DNA of 64,000 bases, taken from positions 10,864,501 to 10,928,500 of the forward strand of contig JAHQIY010000001.1 of assembly GCA_019054805.1 (NCBI GenBank), read 5' to 3'. A program made the position numbers and the translations under genes. This document shows, one piece after another, positions 45,330 to 58,118 of the stretch. The notes under the pieces were generated by a model. It saw nothing but the letters and a program-made list of their open reading frames with translations, was not told where the DNA came from and ran no database searches. The stretch comes from Brachionus manjavacas (Eukaryota > Rotifera > Eurotatoria > Ploima > Brachionidae). Positions within the stretch are counted from its first letter, which is position 1, and each line of letters starts with the position of its first letter.

Positions 45330-48300
45330 AACTTTTTAATTTTTTCAGTTAACCAAACAATCGAATGGAATGCAATTAATGTAAAAAATTATGTAAATAC
45401 TTCATATTTTAATTTTATTAAATAAACTTTTTTAATGTTTAATGGAATATTTGATTAAAACTCAAAAAAGAGTCTTGATGTTCAAAAGAGTCTTTTGAGA
45501 TTTAAAAATTGTTTAAAGAATATGCATTTCTTTAATAAAACAAAGAATGAGATTTTTTTTCTTTTTTTTTTTATTTTTTTTTTAAATTCTAATAATTTTT
45601 GGTTAATTTTTTAATTTGTTTATAAATAAATAACAGATTTTAGAGTTATTTAAATAAAAATATTTCTTTTCCCTAAAAAAGATGTAAATATCTAAAATTT
45701 ATGCCAACAAATTTAGGTACATTAACAAAACAAAATTGAGGAAATTAGAAAAATAAAAGAAAAATATTTTGATCGATGGAAATAAATTCTTTAAGTAATT
45801 TTAAAAATATCGTTTCCAAATATAACGTAGTTTTTATAATAAAAGTTCATTTAAAAAAAAATAATAAATTTGATTAAAAAGAAGTTAATACTGATATTCA
45901 TTAGCCAAGATTAATTCTAATTTTAAAACAAAGACTTAAAAACTTCTAGGCGATAACAATATAAATTATTCTGTAAACTTTTATGGTTTAATCGTATTTG
46001 TTAAAATTTAATAAAAATTTTTTATTAAAATAATTTTGTTCATATTTTTGGATTTAACTTAAAATAACCAGAAATCTTAGAAGTTTCAGAATCAATCAAA
46101 TTTTCAAAGCTTATTATTATTTCGGGTATCAAACCGATTTCATTACTTAAAAACTATCTTATTTTGATGCTAAATACATAAAATAATTGAGTGTTAGTCT
46201 GTAATAGAGGACTGATTTTTAAAGTTTATTTTACTAAAATTTGAGTTAATTTACTGGAATTCTAATTTTACTTAAAGTACCAAAAGGGAAAAAAACTATC
46301 CATATTTTATGTGAATTTTTCAAAATCAAAATCTTTTTTCGCTTGTGGTGGTATTAGTTTTAGGTTAAATAGTTTTGGTTTGGTGTAAAGGTGCCTATTA
46401 TTATTCTTTTTTTTTGGTTTAAAATGACTTACGGAAAATTTGCTAAACTTAATGTCCTTCTCTTATCCGATTTTAAGTAATTTTACTCAAATTTTAGTAA
46501 ATTTTCAAAAATTAAGTCAATTTTAAAATTCATTATTGCATTTAATCTTTAAAAAAATATGTTTTTTAAATATCCAATTTTTCATTTTTTTTATGTCGAG
46601 ATTTTGTAGATTTTGAATTTAATACAATTGATTGATTCTAAAATTCAGTTTGAAAAAAAAATTTTATAATGCAAATAACATAAAACATATCTGGTGGCCT
46701 ATTCACTTCGTTTAATTTTTGCTTTGGAAAAAAATGAAATGAAATGGGAAATGCATAAATTTTCCAATTTAATTTTTAAAAAAAATTATGAACTTTTTTT
46801 CTCAAATTTAAATATATTAATTTATAAAAAAACTTTGATGTTTTACTAGATTTTTTTAGGAATTCGCAGTCTGATTATGATGAACAATCTAAGCAGAATT
46901 TACCTAAAGAAAGACGACAATGAGAATTTTTAAAATTAAAAATACTTTCCATCCCGGACCCCGTTGATTTTTAGTAAAATGATTAAATCTCCCGACAAAA
47001 AGTACAAAAATTATTAAAAGAACAAAAGGAAGAAAAGAAAAATGCTTTTTAGTAGTTAAACCGTAAGTGAAACGTCATTTGAAGTTATTAAATTTAACTA
47101 AAACCACAGTTAAAATAATTAATATTTAACAGACAAAAAATAAAAATAAATTTTTTTATAGAAAATTGACTTTTTTTTTATTAAATTCGTCCATAGTTTA
47201 ACAAACCGTTCACAAAAGACTTTTCACAAAACCGGTTTGGTACCCAATGTTAACATATTATGTTATCTGTTGATAACACTTTCGACTAGACCCCAAGTAT
47301 GTTGATAAATATTAATGAATGAATAAATGGTTCATCATAATATTTGATTTGATTTTTAATTTATCAAATCTTTTAAATTCAAAAGCTAATTATTCAGAAT
47401 GAACAACTAAGAATTTTTTTGTTGTTGAAAAAACATAGAACAGATTATATAATAAAATCTAGATTAAAACATTTTTTCATTTAACTATGAAATCGAACTA
47501 TGAAATTATTTCAGTGAATATTATTTTTAAGAAGTAAAAAAATTTAATTAATAAAAGTCATTTTTTTCGTATAAGTAATATTATTTGCATTAGTGGTTGA
47601 AATATTTTTGTATCTTTGTCAGATAGATTACAAAAATTATAAATATTTATTAAAGAAACGTCGCAATAGCCTACTCGTAATGAAAAGAAAAACACATTTA
47701 ATTAGGACTTAGCAAAAGATAGATTGGATTTAAGCAACAAAAAAAAAACGAGAATCAAAGAAAACACACAATAATACCTTAATGAAACAATAGAGAAACA
47801 TTTAAGTTATGAAACCTAGGCATTTAATTAGTAAAGTTAAGAATTAAGTTTAAATCGAAAAAATTTAATGGGATCATATCATTTAAATGACGAATACTTT
47901 TCAATACAAATAAAAGAGAAATTTTATTTATGTTACTTAAGTTTTAATTAATATTCACGACAACAACTTAATAATGATCATAAACTAGATAGTAAGATTA
48001 TGGTATTCCCAAACTCCTAATCAACAAAGAACTTAAAATTAAAAGTCAAATTTTTGTTCTAATTTTGCATTTTACTCCAACGCTAAACCAGATACGTGAT
48101 CGTTCATTGTTGGATTGACTTTATCAATTATTCAATCCGTATTTATTTGTGTATTATCCAAGATATATACTTTTTTTTTAATTTTAAATTTTTTTCATTA
48201 TTTAAATTAAAAATTATGAACAAAGAAGAAAACATAGACGAAAACTTTCACTCTTTTAATCCTTGGTGTCTATGTTTTCAAGCGAATTTTTTTTTCCTCC

Positions 48301-48530
48301 TAATTGTAATGTTTTAAATAAATTTTCAAAATATTTTCTTATCGTTGATTATGTCATGAGGTCTTCTAATTAAAACAACCTCACGAAATTCTCTCTTAAT
48401 CACTTAGCTCTAGTTTTAGACAATGGAAAATATTTAATTGTAGTTGAAAATCTTTAAAAAATAACAAAATTTGGCCAAATTTTGATAGCAAAATGGAAAA
48501 TTTGTAGAAAATCAGTGACCATAGCCTAAA
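45330..48530. other. AT-rich intergenic sequence
   Basis: A poly(A)-like AATAAA lies near 45,421. Around 47,219-47,300 there is ACCGGTTTGGTACCC and an inverted GGGGTCTAGTC...TTATCAACAGATAAC piece related to the MITE at 23.8 kb. No gene is supported. Confidence 0.4.
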
Positions 48531-50177
48531 ATGACCTTTAGTTGTATTAAATTTAAAAAAAAGTTCAAAATGAAGTTTAACTTGACAAGTGGCTGCGCTA
48601 ACGCTTCGTCTACTTCGACCAACGACGGCGCCATCAAAGAGCCCAATCCGTCGAAAAGTTCCCGCTCTTCTTCCACTAGCTCTTCGTACAAATCCTATTC
48701 GAACCACTCCAACATCGAGCTAAACAGCTCAAAAACCGGTCTGTGCAAAAATGCCAAGGCTCAGACCGGGTCTAAAAGTGCCATTAAGAGCGACACCAGC
48801 AAAAAAGTCGACAAGCCAAAAGAAATAGCGCGGAAACATTTGTCCAAAAATAGTAGACGGTCCAAAAAAGATAAAAAGGAATCGAAAAAAAACAAATCTC
48901 ATTTTATTGCTCAATCCTTGCAGCCTGCGCCCAACCCGCCATCCATTGATTCCATACCGTCTTTGCCGAGCTCGTTTCTGGCGCCATCAGTCATTACCTC
49001 TAATTCGCTGCTAACCACTGGCACGTCTTCCTATTCGGCCAATTCTTCCGCTTTATTAATGAAACACAAGTCTTCCAGATCAACTAGCAGCGCAATTTCC
49101 GACCCTAGAACCAAAGTCGATTCCAAAATGGAAAGATTGGAAAAGTTAAAGGATGCAAAATACCAAAAAGAAAAGAGAAAAAAAGAAAAATTCACTAAAC
49201 AAGAGGTGTATGAGAAAATAAACCTGAATGGAAAGCTAAATGATCACTTGTATTGTCCTCTTGATTTCAGTAATAGTGGCAAAATAGACGAAAAAATAAT
49301 TCAGACGCCAAAATTTTCCAAATTAATAAAAAAAAAATGCGACGATTCAAACATTGTGTCTTTGATTGAATCGACCAGAGAGAATGCGGAGAAAAATGGG
49401 AAAATTCTGGAAATGAAGCAGGATGAATACAATTATGCAGTGAGTCAAAAAAGCACCTCAACTGAATCCAAATCAGACGAAAATCTAGTTTACGGAGATG
49501 ACCATATTGTGCCTGAGCACCAAGAGGTCTACGACGAGTACATAGACAACACCAGTCAGAACCACAGTGAGGAATACGACTATCAGGATGAAAATAACCA
49601 AAGTTGTCAAGATTGTCAAAAAGAATGCGACTATTCCAAAGACGATTACGAAAAAGAATATGTATATGAATATGAGTATGAAGAGCGAAATGAAACTAGC
49701 TGTGAAGTGGAAAACTATGAGCTGAAAAATGCCAATGAAAGGGAGCCTGCTGAAAATGAGTATGATGCTGTTGATTCGTGTGAGGATGATTTGGCAGCTG
49801 GGCGCAGGAATGATCAAGTTGACGTGGAGAAAAAAATCGGTATTAATTATTTCAAGCTGGTTGATGATGAAACTTATTTAGACTTGAACGAAATAACAAT
49901 TGGTGGTCATGAATTGGTGCAGGAAGTTGAGAATGGAATAAAAAAAGAGGAAAAAGCGCAAATTGAAGAGTTGAACGCACAGAACAATCTGGATAATATT
50001 GAGACTGAAGGAGAACAGGAGATTGAGTTCAATTCGGAGAACTCGGACAGTGAAGCTAATAGATCGTTAAATCAGAATTTAAATTGTCAGAATGAGTATG
50101 AGCTGAAGTTTGATAAATACCGTAGTTTGAATGATTTGACAGCGGCAGAAAATTCAGTCACTTGTACCTCGTTTTGA
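48531..50177 (+). CDS. unrecognised single-exon protein, basic N-half, acidic C-half
   Basis: An uninterrupted frame of 548 codons, by far the longest intron-free one apart from the RAD50 and chitinase exons. I recognise no domain. The first ~200 residues are Ser/Thr/Lys-rich and strongly basic (for example SKKDKKESKKNKSHF). A charged helical stretch follows (MERLEKLKDAKYQKEKRKKE), then an acidic, Tyr-rich region (EEYDYQDENN, KEYVYEYEYEERNE) with several cysteines. The C-terminus TCTSF fits a class I PDZ ligand (S/T-x-hydrophobic). The first ~500 bp are richer in GC than the surroundings, which supports real coding. The start could instead be the Met at 48,570. No signal peptide or membrane span is seen. 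The role is unknown; a scaffold or disordered regulator is only a guess. Confidence 0.75.
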   Translation: MTFSCIKFKKKFKMKFNLTSGCANASSTSTNDGAIKEPNPSKSSRSSSTSSSYKSYSNHSNIELNSSKTGLCKNAKAQTGSKSAIKSDTSKKVDKPKEIARKHLSKNSRRSKKDKKESKKNKSHFIAQSLQPAPNPPSIDSIPSLPSSFLAPSVITSNSLLTTGTSSYSANSSALLMKHKSSRSTSSAISDPRTKVDSKMERLEKLKDAKYQKEKRKKEKFTKQEVYEKINLNGKLNDHLYCPLDFSNSGKIDEKIIQTPKFSKLIKKKCDDSNIVSLIESTRENAEKNGKILEMKQDEYNYAVSQKSTSTESKSDENLVYGDDHIVPEHQEVYDEYIDNTSQNHSEEYDYQDENNQSCQDCQKECDYSKDDYEKEYVYEYEYEERNETSCEVENYELKNANEREPAENEYDAVDSCEDDLAAGRRNDQVDVEKKIGINYFKLVDDETYLDLNEITIGGHELVQEVENGIKKEEKAQIEELNAQNNLDNIETEGEQEIEFNSENSDSEANRSLNQNLNCQNEYELKFDKYRSLNDLTAAENSVTCTSF

Positions 50178-50657
50178 ATATTTGGACTAAAGCAGTTAAA
50201 TCATTTGGTTTTTGGAATTCAATTTAACTTCAAATTTTATAGCTTTTTTTTGAATTATGAAGAAGTTTTTTTGAATAAAGTTTATAAAACTAATTTTTTT
50301 ATTTTTTAAATCTTAATTCCACAAATATAGAAATTGAAGACAAATATATTAAATTTTTTTTCCATATTTGCTGCTTGTGGAGCATAAGTTCATTCTTTGC
50401 ATTTTCCCTTACTTCATCCATGTCATGCCCATTTCGGTGATCTCTTTCGTGATTTTTGACTTTCAATTTATTACTAGTCGTCCTACTCTCCGTCGCCCTT
50501 GAGGTATCCATCGTAAGACTCTGTTTGGTATAAGTATTCTTTTCATTCTAAGGTTCTGGCAATGTAAAACGTCCACACTATCTTAGAACTCGATTTTCGA
50601 CCTCAAATTCGTAATCTGCATTTGTAAAAACCTCAGAATGCCAATTTATAGGAGGCG
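50178..50657. other. 3' flank of the unrecognised gene
   Basis: It contains a poly(A)-like AATAAA at about 50,274. The short minus-strand frame at 50,299-50,511 is not supported by any family. Confidence 0.4.
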
Positions 50658-51400
50658 TTGAAAAAAAAATTTTCTACAACAGGGGCTCAAAGAGTTTTTT
50701 AATAGTCAATAGTATGCTTCGGTCCGATCAGAATATCTTTTGCAAACATATACAAAAGATATCACATACTATCTTATATAGCAAAAAATTCTCTACTAGA
50801 AAATATTTTTATTTTCCAAAAAAAAAATTTAGTCTCGAGATTTATTCAAAAAAAACCGAAATTTTACCCATTTTTTTGTTTTTTTTGTATCTTGTCCCAG
50901 GGTAGCCCCTGACCCCAAATGAGATAAACAAATTCTAGGTTTTACTTTTTCAAAATTTTGATTTTTAAGCCCAAATAAATTAGTTGAATAAGAGAGTATT
51001 TTCTCAATTTTTATTGAAATCATTAATTTTTTTTAAAGTTTATTTCATTAAACATAATTTTTTTGCAATTTTTCAGTAAATTTTATTTTCATGTTTAGAA
51101 ATAGTAAAGATTTTTTATAAAATAATCTAAATAAAAATATAAGTAAAAAAATAAGAATTAATTATTATTTTTTAATTTTAATCTTTTCTAAAATTGATAT
51201 TTTTTGAAAAAATCTAAGACAAAAAATTATTGAAAATATGGGGTTAAATTAATTTTTTGAGAATTTTTTGCTTTACAAGATGATATGTGATTTTTATATC
51301 CTTTGTATATGTTTGCAAAAGATATTCTCATCGGACCGAAGCAAACTATTGACAATTAAAAAACTTTTTTTGCTCCTGTTGTGGAAAAATTTTTTTTCAA
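50658..51400. mobile_element. inverted-repeat element with ~140-bp ends
   Basis: The left end (TTGAAAAAAAAATTTTCTAC, then ACAACAGG) and the right end are inverted copies over about 140 bp. Both include TGCTTCGGTCCGAT, AGAATATCTTTTGCAAACAT and AAAAAATTCTC. The 743-bp element has an AT-rich core with a less AT-rich patch (CTTGTCCCAGGGTAGCCCCT) near 50,900. No transposase frame is visible. The long termini suggest a foldback-type or non-autonomous DNA transposon. Confidence 0.82.
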
Positions 51401-52260
51401 TCATATCCTATCATATCCCTCTTTTAAATTCTGATCTTAAAGCTGATCTTAAAAATGCTCCTAAAATTGCCAAAAATAAAGTTTTGCACCATTTCTAAAT
51501 GTCAGAGGTCAACCTTGTAATTAAAGATCTGCATTTTCTCAAGAGCATCAAATGAGCTTTAATTTGTATTGTAACTCTAGGATAAAATTCAAGCAAAAGA
51601 AAATATGGACTCTTATCAGACATACTCCTTTAGTAGACAATTAATTTTTAAACTTCTAGATATTAAAAATTAATTTATTTATCAAAAATAATTAAAAAAG
51701 GATCAATTTTTTGACTTGCCTTTTATTAAATAAGCTTAAAATTACTCAAAAAGCTTGCACCTAAGAATGCACCCCTTTTCCTCAAAAATCATATAAAATT
51801 TAATTATAAAAAGAACAAAATAAATTATTTGGTTATAATCTGAACAATTTTTGTCAAATTTTTAATTTATGGAATTTTTAAATAATGCAAATTTTAATCA
51901 AAATTCTGATGATTAAACGCGAAATATAATCTTTACCCATTCTTTGAATAAAATATACCATAAATTAAATAAAAACTGCATTTTAAGAATAAAATTTTTT
52001 TATTAAATAAAAATATAATAAATTGATTAAAAATTAAATAATACTATTGATTTTTTCTAATTTAATAAAAAATATACTTTTTGATATAAAAATAATCTTA
52101 ATTAACACATTTCATTAAGAAGCTCATTAGTCATATAAAGAATGTCAACTATTAATCAATAATAATTGGCATTTAATAAAATATATGACTGAATATATAT
52201 TGAATACTTTATGGTAAACTTAAACTGAATTAATAATTTAGTATAATTTGAACTGAATAT
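51401..52260. other. AT-rich intergenic sequence
   Basis: No gene or clear repeat is supported here. Confidence 0.4.
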
Positions 52261-52434
52261 GGCCGAAATTCCGATATTCATTTCATCAGAAAGTACTTAA
52301 GGTAACCCTATAGAAGAAACACTTATCGGCGCAGAAGACATAGGTTGCAATTTAGTCAAGACCAAGTCTAATTCCAAGCCAAGAGGCTCAGTTGTGAAAT
52401 ATGAGTTCTATACAGAATTCGAAGATATTGAAAG
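52261..52434 (+). pseudogene. fragment of an unidentified ORF with one stop
   Basis: From an ATG the frame reads MAEIPIFISSEST, a TAA stop, then GNPIEETLIGAEDIGCNL, VKTKSNSKPRGSVVKYEF and YTEFEDIESFRKQ. It ends where a LINE tail in the opposite orientation begins. Its composition is protein-like and unlike random AT-rich frames. Origin unknown; a transposon ORF start is one possibility. Confidence 0.35.
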
Positions 52435-52632
52435 CTTTCGTAAACAAATATATTTGGGTCTTGTTGTTGTTGATGTTGATGTCATTGCGTCAGGTGGTAA
52501 TCTATTCCAGTTATCAACTTCTCGATTTAAAATGAAATGCGCTCTGTGACTTATCCTTGTGTAATGCTTTACCAGTCTATGCTTTTGACCACGAATGTTA
52601 CCAGCAGGGCCGTACGAAAACAATGAACCCAT
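52408..52632 (-). pseudogene. 3' end of a LINE ORF2
   Basis: The minus-strand frame encodes GNIRGQKHRLVKHYTRISHR, then HFILNREVDNWNRLPPDAM. This is the typical C-terminal end of CR1/RTE-like LINE ORF2 (RGHxxKLxKxxxR...FFxxRVVxxWNxLP). Only this tail is present, so it is a truncated copy. Confidence 0.7.
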
Positions 52633-52640
52633 TAATTTAC

Positions 52641-53062
52641 TCGGATTTTGCCCGTAAACTTTGCTTTTCCAAAAAGTTTATTTATTAATTTAAAGATAAA
52701 AAAAATAATTCAGAAAAAATTATCTTGTTTAAAAATACAATTATAATGCAAAATCTTATCAAAGACTTGAGAAATTAATTAAATTAATTAAAATAAATAT
52801 TGACTCAATATATCTATTTATTTAACTTTTGCTAATATAATTTATATTTTAAAATATTGAATAAAACAATTTTGTTCGATTTAAATTTTTTAATTAATCA
52901 ATTGATTTTTAATTGTAAGGTTTAAAATAAAAATATAATTGTGATTTCAAGTCTTAAAGTTAATTAAGTTTTGAAGTTTTTTGTAACATATAAAATAAAA
53001 AAATGATTGAATAAAATTTTCATTTTTTTTTCTTCAATGTAAATTTAAATAATCTAAAAAAA
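52641..53062. other. upstream region of RAD50
   Basis: AT-rich; it should contain the RAD50 promoter. No gene or convincing motif. Confidence 0.4.
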
Positions 53063-56000
53063 ATGTCTAGTATTGAAAAAATGACAATTCAGGGCATCCG
53101 AAGTTACGGTCCCAAGGAAAAGGATACTCAAATGATCGAATTTTTCACGCCAGTTACTTTAATTTGTGGTCAAAACGGCTGTGGTATGCTTTAATTTCTC
53201 AAAATTTGAGAAAAATATCTACCAAAAATGAATTAAGGTAAAACAACTGTTATCGAGTCTCTTAAATACGCTACAACAAGCGACATGCCTCCAAATACCA
53301 AAGGATCCTCGTTTTTGTTCGATCCAAAATTAATCGATGAAATCGAAACAAAAGGAAAAATCAAGCTTTTTTTTAAAGATACCAGTGGACTAACTGTCCA
53401 AGTCCAAAAAAATCTATGCTGTACGCAAAAGGCCAAAAAATTAGAGTTCAGAACTTTGGAGACTATAATTAGCAGATATGACAGTCAAGGAAAATTAGCG
53501 AGTACGATCACCAGTAAGTGCATCAATGCTGACGCAGAGGTTGTAAATGCTTTTGGAGTGTCCAAAGCAGTCATGGAACACGTCATCTTTTGTCATCAGG
53601 AAGACTCGAACTGGCCATTGAGTATTTTTTTTTCAAAACCTTTTCTTTCCTTGTTTGGACCATTTTTTAACAGGTGATGGAAAACTTTTGAAAACTCGCT
53701 TTGACGAAATTTTTGCTGCCACCAAGTACATCAAGGCTTTGGATGCTCTAAAAAAAGTTCGCTTGGAAAAAAATCAATTAATAAAACAGATGGGGATCGA
53801 GCGAAAACATTTGGAAGCCTACAAGAGTCGATCCGAGCAGCTTAAACGAGACTCAGAGGACAACACCAAAAAACTAGAGCTTTTAATAAACAAAAAAAAA
53901 GATCTGGGCGAAAAATTAAAGCCCATTAAAAAACAATTGGATTTCTATTTTCAGGAATCAGCGCGGATTTTTGAAATTAAAATCGAACTTGACAAAATTG
54001 AAAACGAAAAAGATCTCTTTGAAAGACAAATCAAAGAATATTTGGCCGCAACCAAAGACTGTCTGTTCACTGGAACCGATGCCGAATTGGAAGAGTATGT
54101 AGAGCATTTCAAGGCAACCACTGATAAAATGCGACGCGAAGAAGAAAGAGAAGTATATGAAAAAATTGAAAGTACCAAGCATCAAATAAAACAGATTAGT
54201 GGCTCTAAATCCAAAATCAGCTTGGAAATGGGAGCTTTGGAGAATAGATTTAAAGATTATGTCCAAAACAAAAAAAAGCTAGATGCTATTGCCACTAAAG
54301 CATGTGATTTAATCGGTATCGAATGCCCTAGTATTGAAGTGATCACTGCAAAGCTATCTGATTTTATCACTGACTACGAATATCAAATTGGTATAGATCA
54401 AGAAAATGCCAAAAAGCAGGACACTCGGCTTCAAAGTGAAATTGATGCTGAGCGAGACAAAAAGTCAAGAATTGAACAAAGTATTCAGAATAAAAAGGAA
54501 TCCATAGCAAAATATCAAAATCAGTACTGTCAGATAGAAGAAGAGCTGAATTTAATCGAGGATGACAAGGTGCAGGCCGAGCTTTGTGTCAAAATAAATC
54601 ACTGCGAGGCTGAAATAGAGAAACAAAGCTCTCAGTTGATCAATGTGGATGAGATAAAATCAAAAATAAAACAATTAGATAATTCCAAATTAAATTTAAA
54701 ACAAAGAGAACAGGACATTGATGCCAAAATTAATAAATGGCACCAGAATTCCAAGCTACAGACAGAATTAAGCATGCTAAGGAACGAAAAAAAAGCCAAA
54801 CAGGAACAAATTAGGAAAATTAAAATGCACATTGAGGAAGACATGGAGAACTTTTTTGACCAGAGCGAAAATTTGATGACTGCCAAGTCAGATGACTCGA
54901 TGCTCAAGGCAATATTTGATGTAGAATGCAAAGACTTGGACTCTCAGCTAGGCTCGCTGGAGTCAAGTCGAAAAGACTTGGACAAAAATTTAAGTTCCAA
55001 CGAATTCAAGCGAAAAATGTTCAATGACGACTTTCGCTCTAAGGAAAAACAGCTCAGAAATTACGAAGATATTCTTTTGAATTTAAATGATCTCATTACT
55101 AATGAATCGGACATTGACCGATTCGATTCCATTCTGGAAAAACTTCAGGACGAGCAAAAAAATTTACTAGATGAAAAGGGCTTTTTGAGCGGAGTAGACA
55201 AAACTTACAAAAGATTTGTCCAGCAGCTGCAGCTGAACTCGGACGACAAACACTCGTGTCCGGTTTGTATGCGAATGTTCAAGGACATCGATGAAGTGAA
55301 CGACACTGTCAATGAGCTAAACAAGTACACGCGCAAAATTCCGCAAAAAGTCCAAGATCTGGACCAAAAATTAAAGTCAAACGAGCAAAACTTGGAGAAA
55401 ATGTTCAATGCCAAATCTGTTAAGGAATCATATGACAAGATTAAAAACAACGAATTGACTCAGTTGAAACAGAAAATAGAAGAACATGACAAAAACATTC
55501 TGCCAAAATTGAGAAAAGAGCTGATCGAAACTGATGGTAAGATTAAAAATTTGACCAAGCGAAAATCTTACGCGATTTCGTTGCAAAGCGAGGTAATTAT
55601 GATAGATAAATGTACAAGTGAAGTCAGGGATGTTGAGAAGAAAATTGAGAGTTTGGCCAGAAATGGTAATTTGGAGGCGGCGGATGACACCGACTTGGAG
55701 ACTCTGTCCGAGCAGAAAATGGTTATTCAGGGTGAATTGGAGCAGATTAGCCGAAGCATTCAATCTGATCAGGAGGAAATTTCCTCTTACTATGCTCGTA
55801 GTGATCAAATTCACAAAATAAGAGAGAAATTAAATGATTACAAGACTAGACGGAACGAAATTGAGTCAAAAAACCAAAAGAAATCTCAGCTTGTTGACAA
55901 AAAAGAAGAACTTAGGACCGAAATAGTCAACTTGAAAAAAGAAATACTCGCTTTGGAAGCTAGCTTTAAGACTTGCAGCAAATTGGTTGAAAATTTAGTG

Positions 56001-58118
56001 AATGAAAAAGAGATTGTTTGTCAAAAAACGCACAAAGAATTGACGGATAAAAAAAAATTTTATCAAGAAATAAATGCCATGTTCAACCAGATAAATGATT
56101 TGGTCAAGCTTGTGAAAAATTTTGAACAAAATGACGAGTCAAAGATAGCTGAATACAAAAAAGAATTTAAATTATTAGATTCGACCGAAAAAGATTTGAA
56201 TGGTAGAGTGGATAAATTGTACCAGGACGCGGAGAATATAAAACTAGAAATAGCTAGACAAGAGATAAAGCAGAGAGAGTTGAACGACAATTTAATGTTG
56301 AGACAAAAGAGAAAGCTCTTTGACGCCAAAGAGAAACAGCATGCCAAAAAAAAAGAGGAACTTCAGCTAAACGATAACACTAATTTAAAAGACTTTAAAA
56401 TGGAGCAGGAAAAATTGGAAAAAAAGCGTGATGATTTGCACAAAGAGATAAACGAAGTAGCTTCGAACATCAACATTTTAGAAGGTAGACTACAGGCCAT
56501 TAACGAAGAGCTCAGTTTGGACACAATTAAGAACGCCGTAGAAAAGTACATGGTATGCACCAGTGACCTAAAAGTGCTGGAGTACAGTGTTATGGATATA
56601 GAAAAGTACTACAAGGCTTTGGATAGGGCAATAATGAATTATCATCAAATTAAAATGAATGAAATTAATAAGATTATCAAGCAATTGTGGAGACAAGTTT
56701 ACCGTGGGGTTGATATAGACTATATTGAAATTAGAAGCGAGGAAGAGAACGGTGCTGAAGAACAAATTAAATCCAAAAAAACTTATAACTATAGGGTTGT
56801 GCTCATTAAAGGTGACACTTGTTTGGACATGAGAGGTAGATGTAGTGCTGGTCAAAAAGTATTGGCTAGTATAATTATAAGATTGGCACTGGCCGAAACG
56901 TTTTGTCTTAATTCGGGAATTTTGGCGCTCGATGAACCTACTACAAATTTGGATAGAGATAATATTGAAAGCTTGGCTAGTGCTCTTGTTGAGTAAGTTT
57001 TTTTTTAAATTATAACTTTTGAGAATTTAAAAATTTTAAATATGGTTAGGATTTATTTTTTATTAGATAGAAACGATTATTTATTAAAACGATCATTTTT
57101 TGATTTTTAAATTTTTGCTAGACTTAAGTAAAATAATTTTCGAATGATTTTAAAATTAAAACTATTAATAATTAATAAACAAGCTACTGTTTTTAAAGAC
57201 AATAAATTTATAAATAAAAAAAAGTTTAGGTGGTTAACTTTCACCATCATTTAGGAAATAAACTTGCATAAATTGAAAAAAGTGATGTTTTTTTTCACTT
57301 AAGGTATTTTTTTAGACCTAGTGTTAAATGATAGCGATTTTTTTTTAATTTAATTAAATCAAAATCATAACTGTTTTGCTATTTCTTGAATCACTTCGGC
57401 TGATTTAAACTTTTAGAAAATAGATAGTTCTTAAAATATAGTTTTAATGAGAATTACATGACTTATCATTTAAATAGAATAAAAAAGTTATAAAAAATTT
57501 TTCTTGAAATTTTTTTCCTTTAGGTTTGATTAAAAATATTAAAAAAAAATCAAGTTCTTATATTGAGTGATCAGTATTTTTTACATATTCGTGTTACGAT
57601 TTAAAATAGTTAAAATTTAAATTAAATTTATTGAATCTAAAAAGGTTTTAATTTTAGCAAATTATGATTTAGTTAAGTTAAATTATTTAATCAAAAATTT
57701 CTTAAATAAATATAATTAATGATTAGAAAAAAAATTAGATAATTTGATTGATTTTAAACAGTCTTGTTATTTCTAAATTAAAGAAATTATTTTTTTGAAA
57801 AAAAAAATCTTTGATTCTAATTTCATTTCAGTTTTATTTAAAATGATGAAAAAAATAAAAATTTCATAAACATTTTTGCTTATCTTTAAGAATTATCAAA
57901 ACAAGATCTTTGCAAAAAAACTTCCAGCTGATAATTATTACACATGATGAAGATTTTCTAGATATGCTTGGTCGCTCCGAGTATATGGATCAATTTTACA
58001 GAGTTCATAAAGATGAAAAGTAATTTATTTGAATCTCAACTAAAATTATTGTTTAGAAATTTTTAAATTTTCTAGTGGTTTTTCAAGAATTTCCAAAAGA
58101 AATAAATCAAGTCTATAA
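53063..58118 (+). CDS. RAD50: DNA double-strand-break repair protein RAD50
   Basis: Five exons (53063-53183, 53238-53621, 53674-56992, 57891-58019, 58076-58118) join in frame to 1,331 residues (human 1,312). RAD50 is the SMC-like ATPase of the MRE11-RAD50-NBS1 complex, which senses and tethers broken DNA ends. Seen: N-terminus with Walker A GQNGCGKTT, Q-loop [12 protein letters not shown], two long coiled-coil arms, the zinc hook CPVC (Cys697 and Cys700) for dimerisation, the ABC signature [12 protein letters not shown], Walker [12 protein letters not shown], and the C-terminal [19 protein letters not shown]. The last 43-nt exon ([13 protein letters not shown]) is inferred: without that splice the frame would stop at TAA 58021-58023, nearly the same protein. 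Exon 3 is 3.3 kb, unusually long here. Confidence 0.96.
56993..57890 (+). other. long RAD50 intron
   Basis: An 898-bp intron (GTAAGT...TTTAAG) lies inside codon 2 of the EIIKTRS block, just before the last ATPase segment. No gene or repeat is recognised in it. Confidence 0.6.

Noticed and set aside
53951-56855. Many minus-strand frames opposite RAD50 exon 3
   Set aside because: They are Ser/Phe/Leu-rich mirror frames of Lys/Glu/Asp-rich coiled coil. None resembles a protein family.
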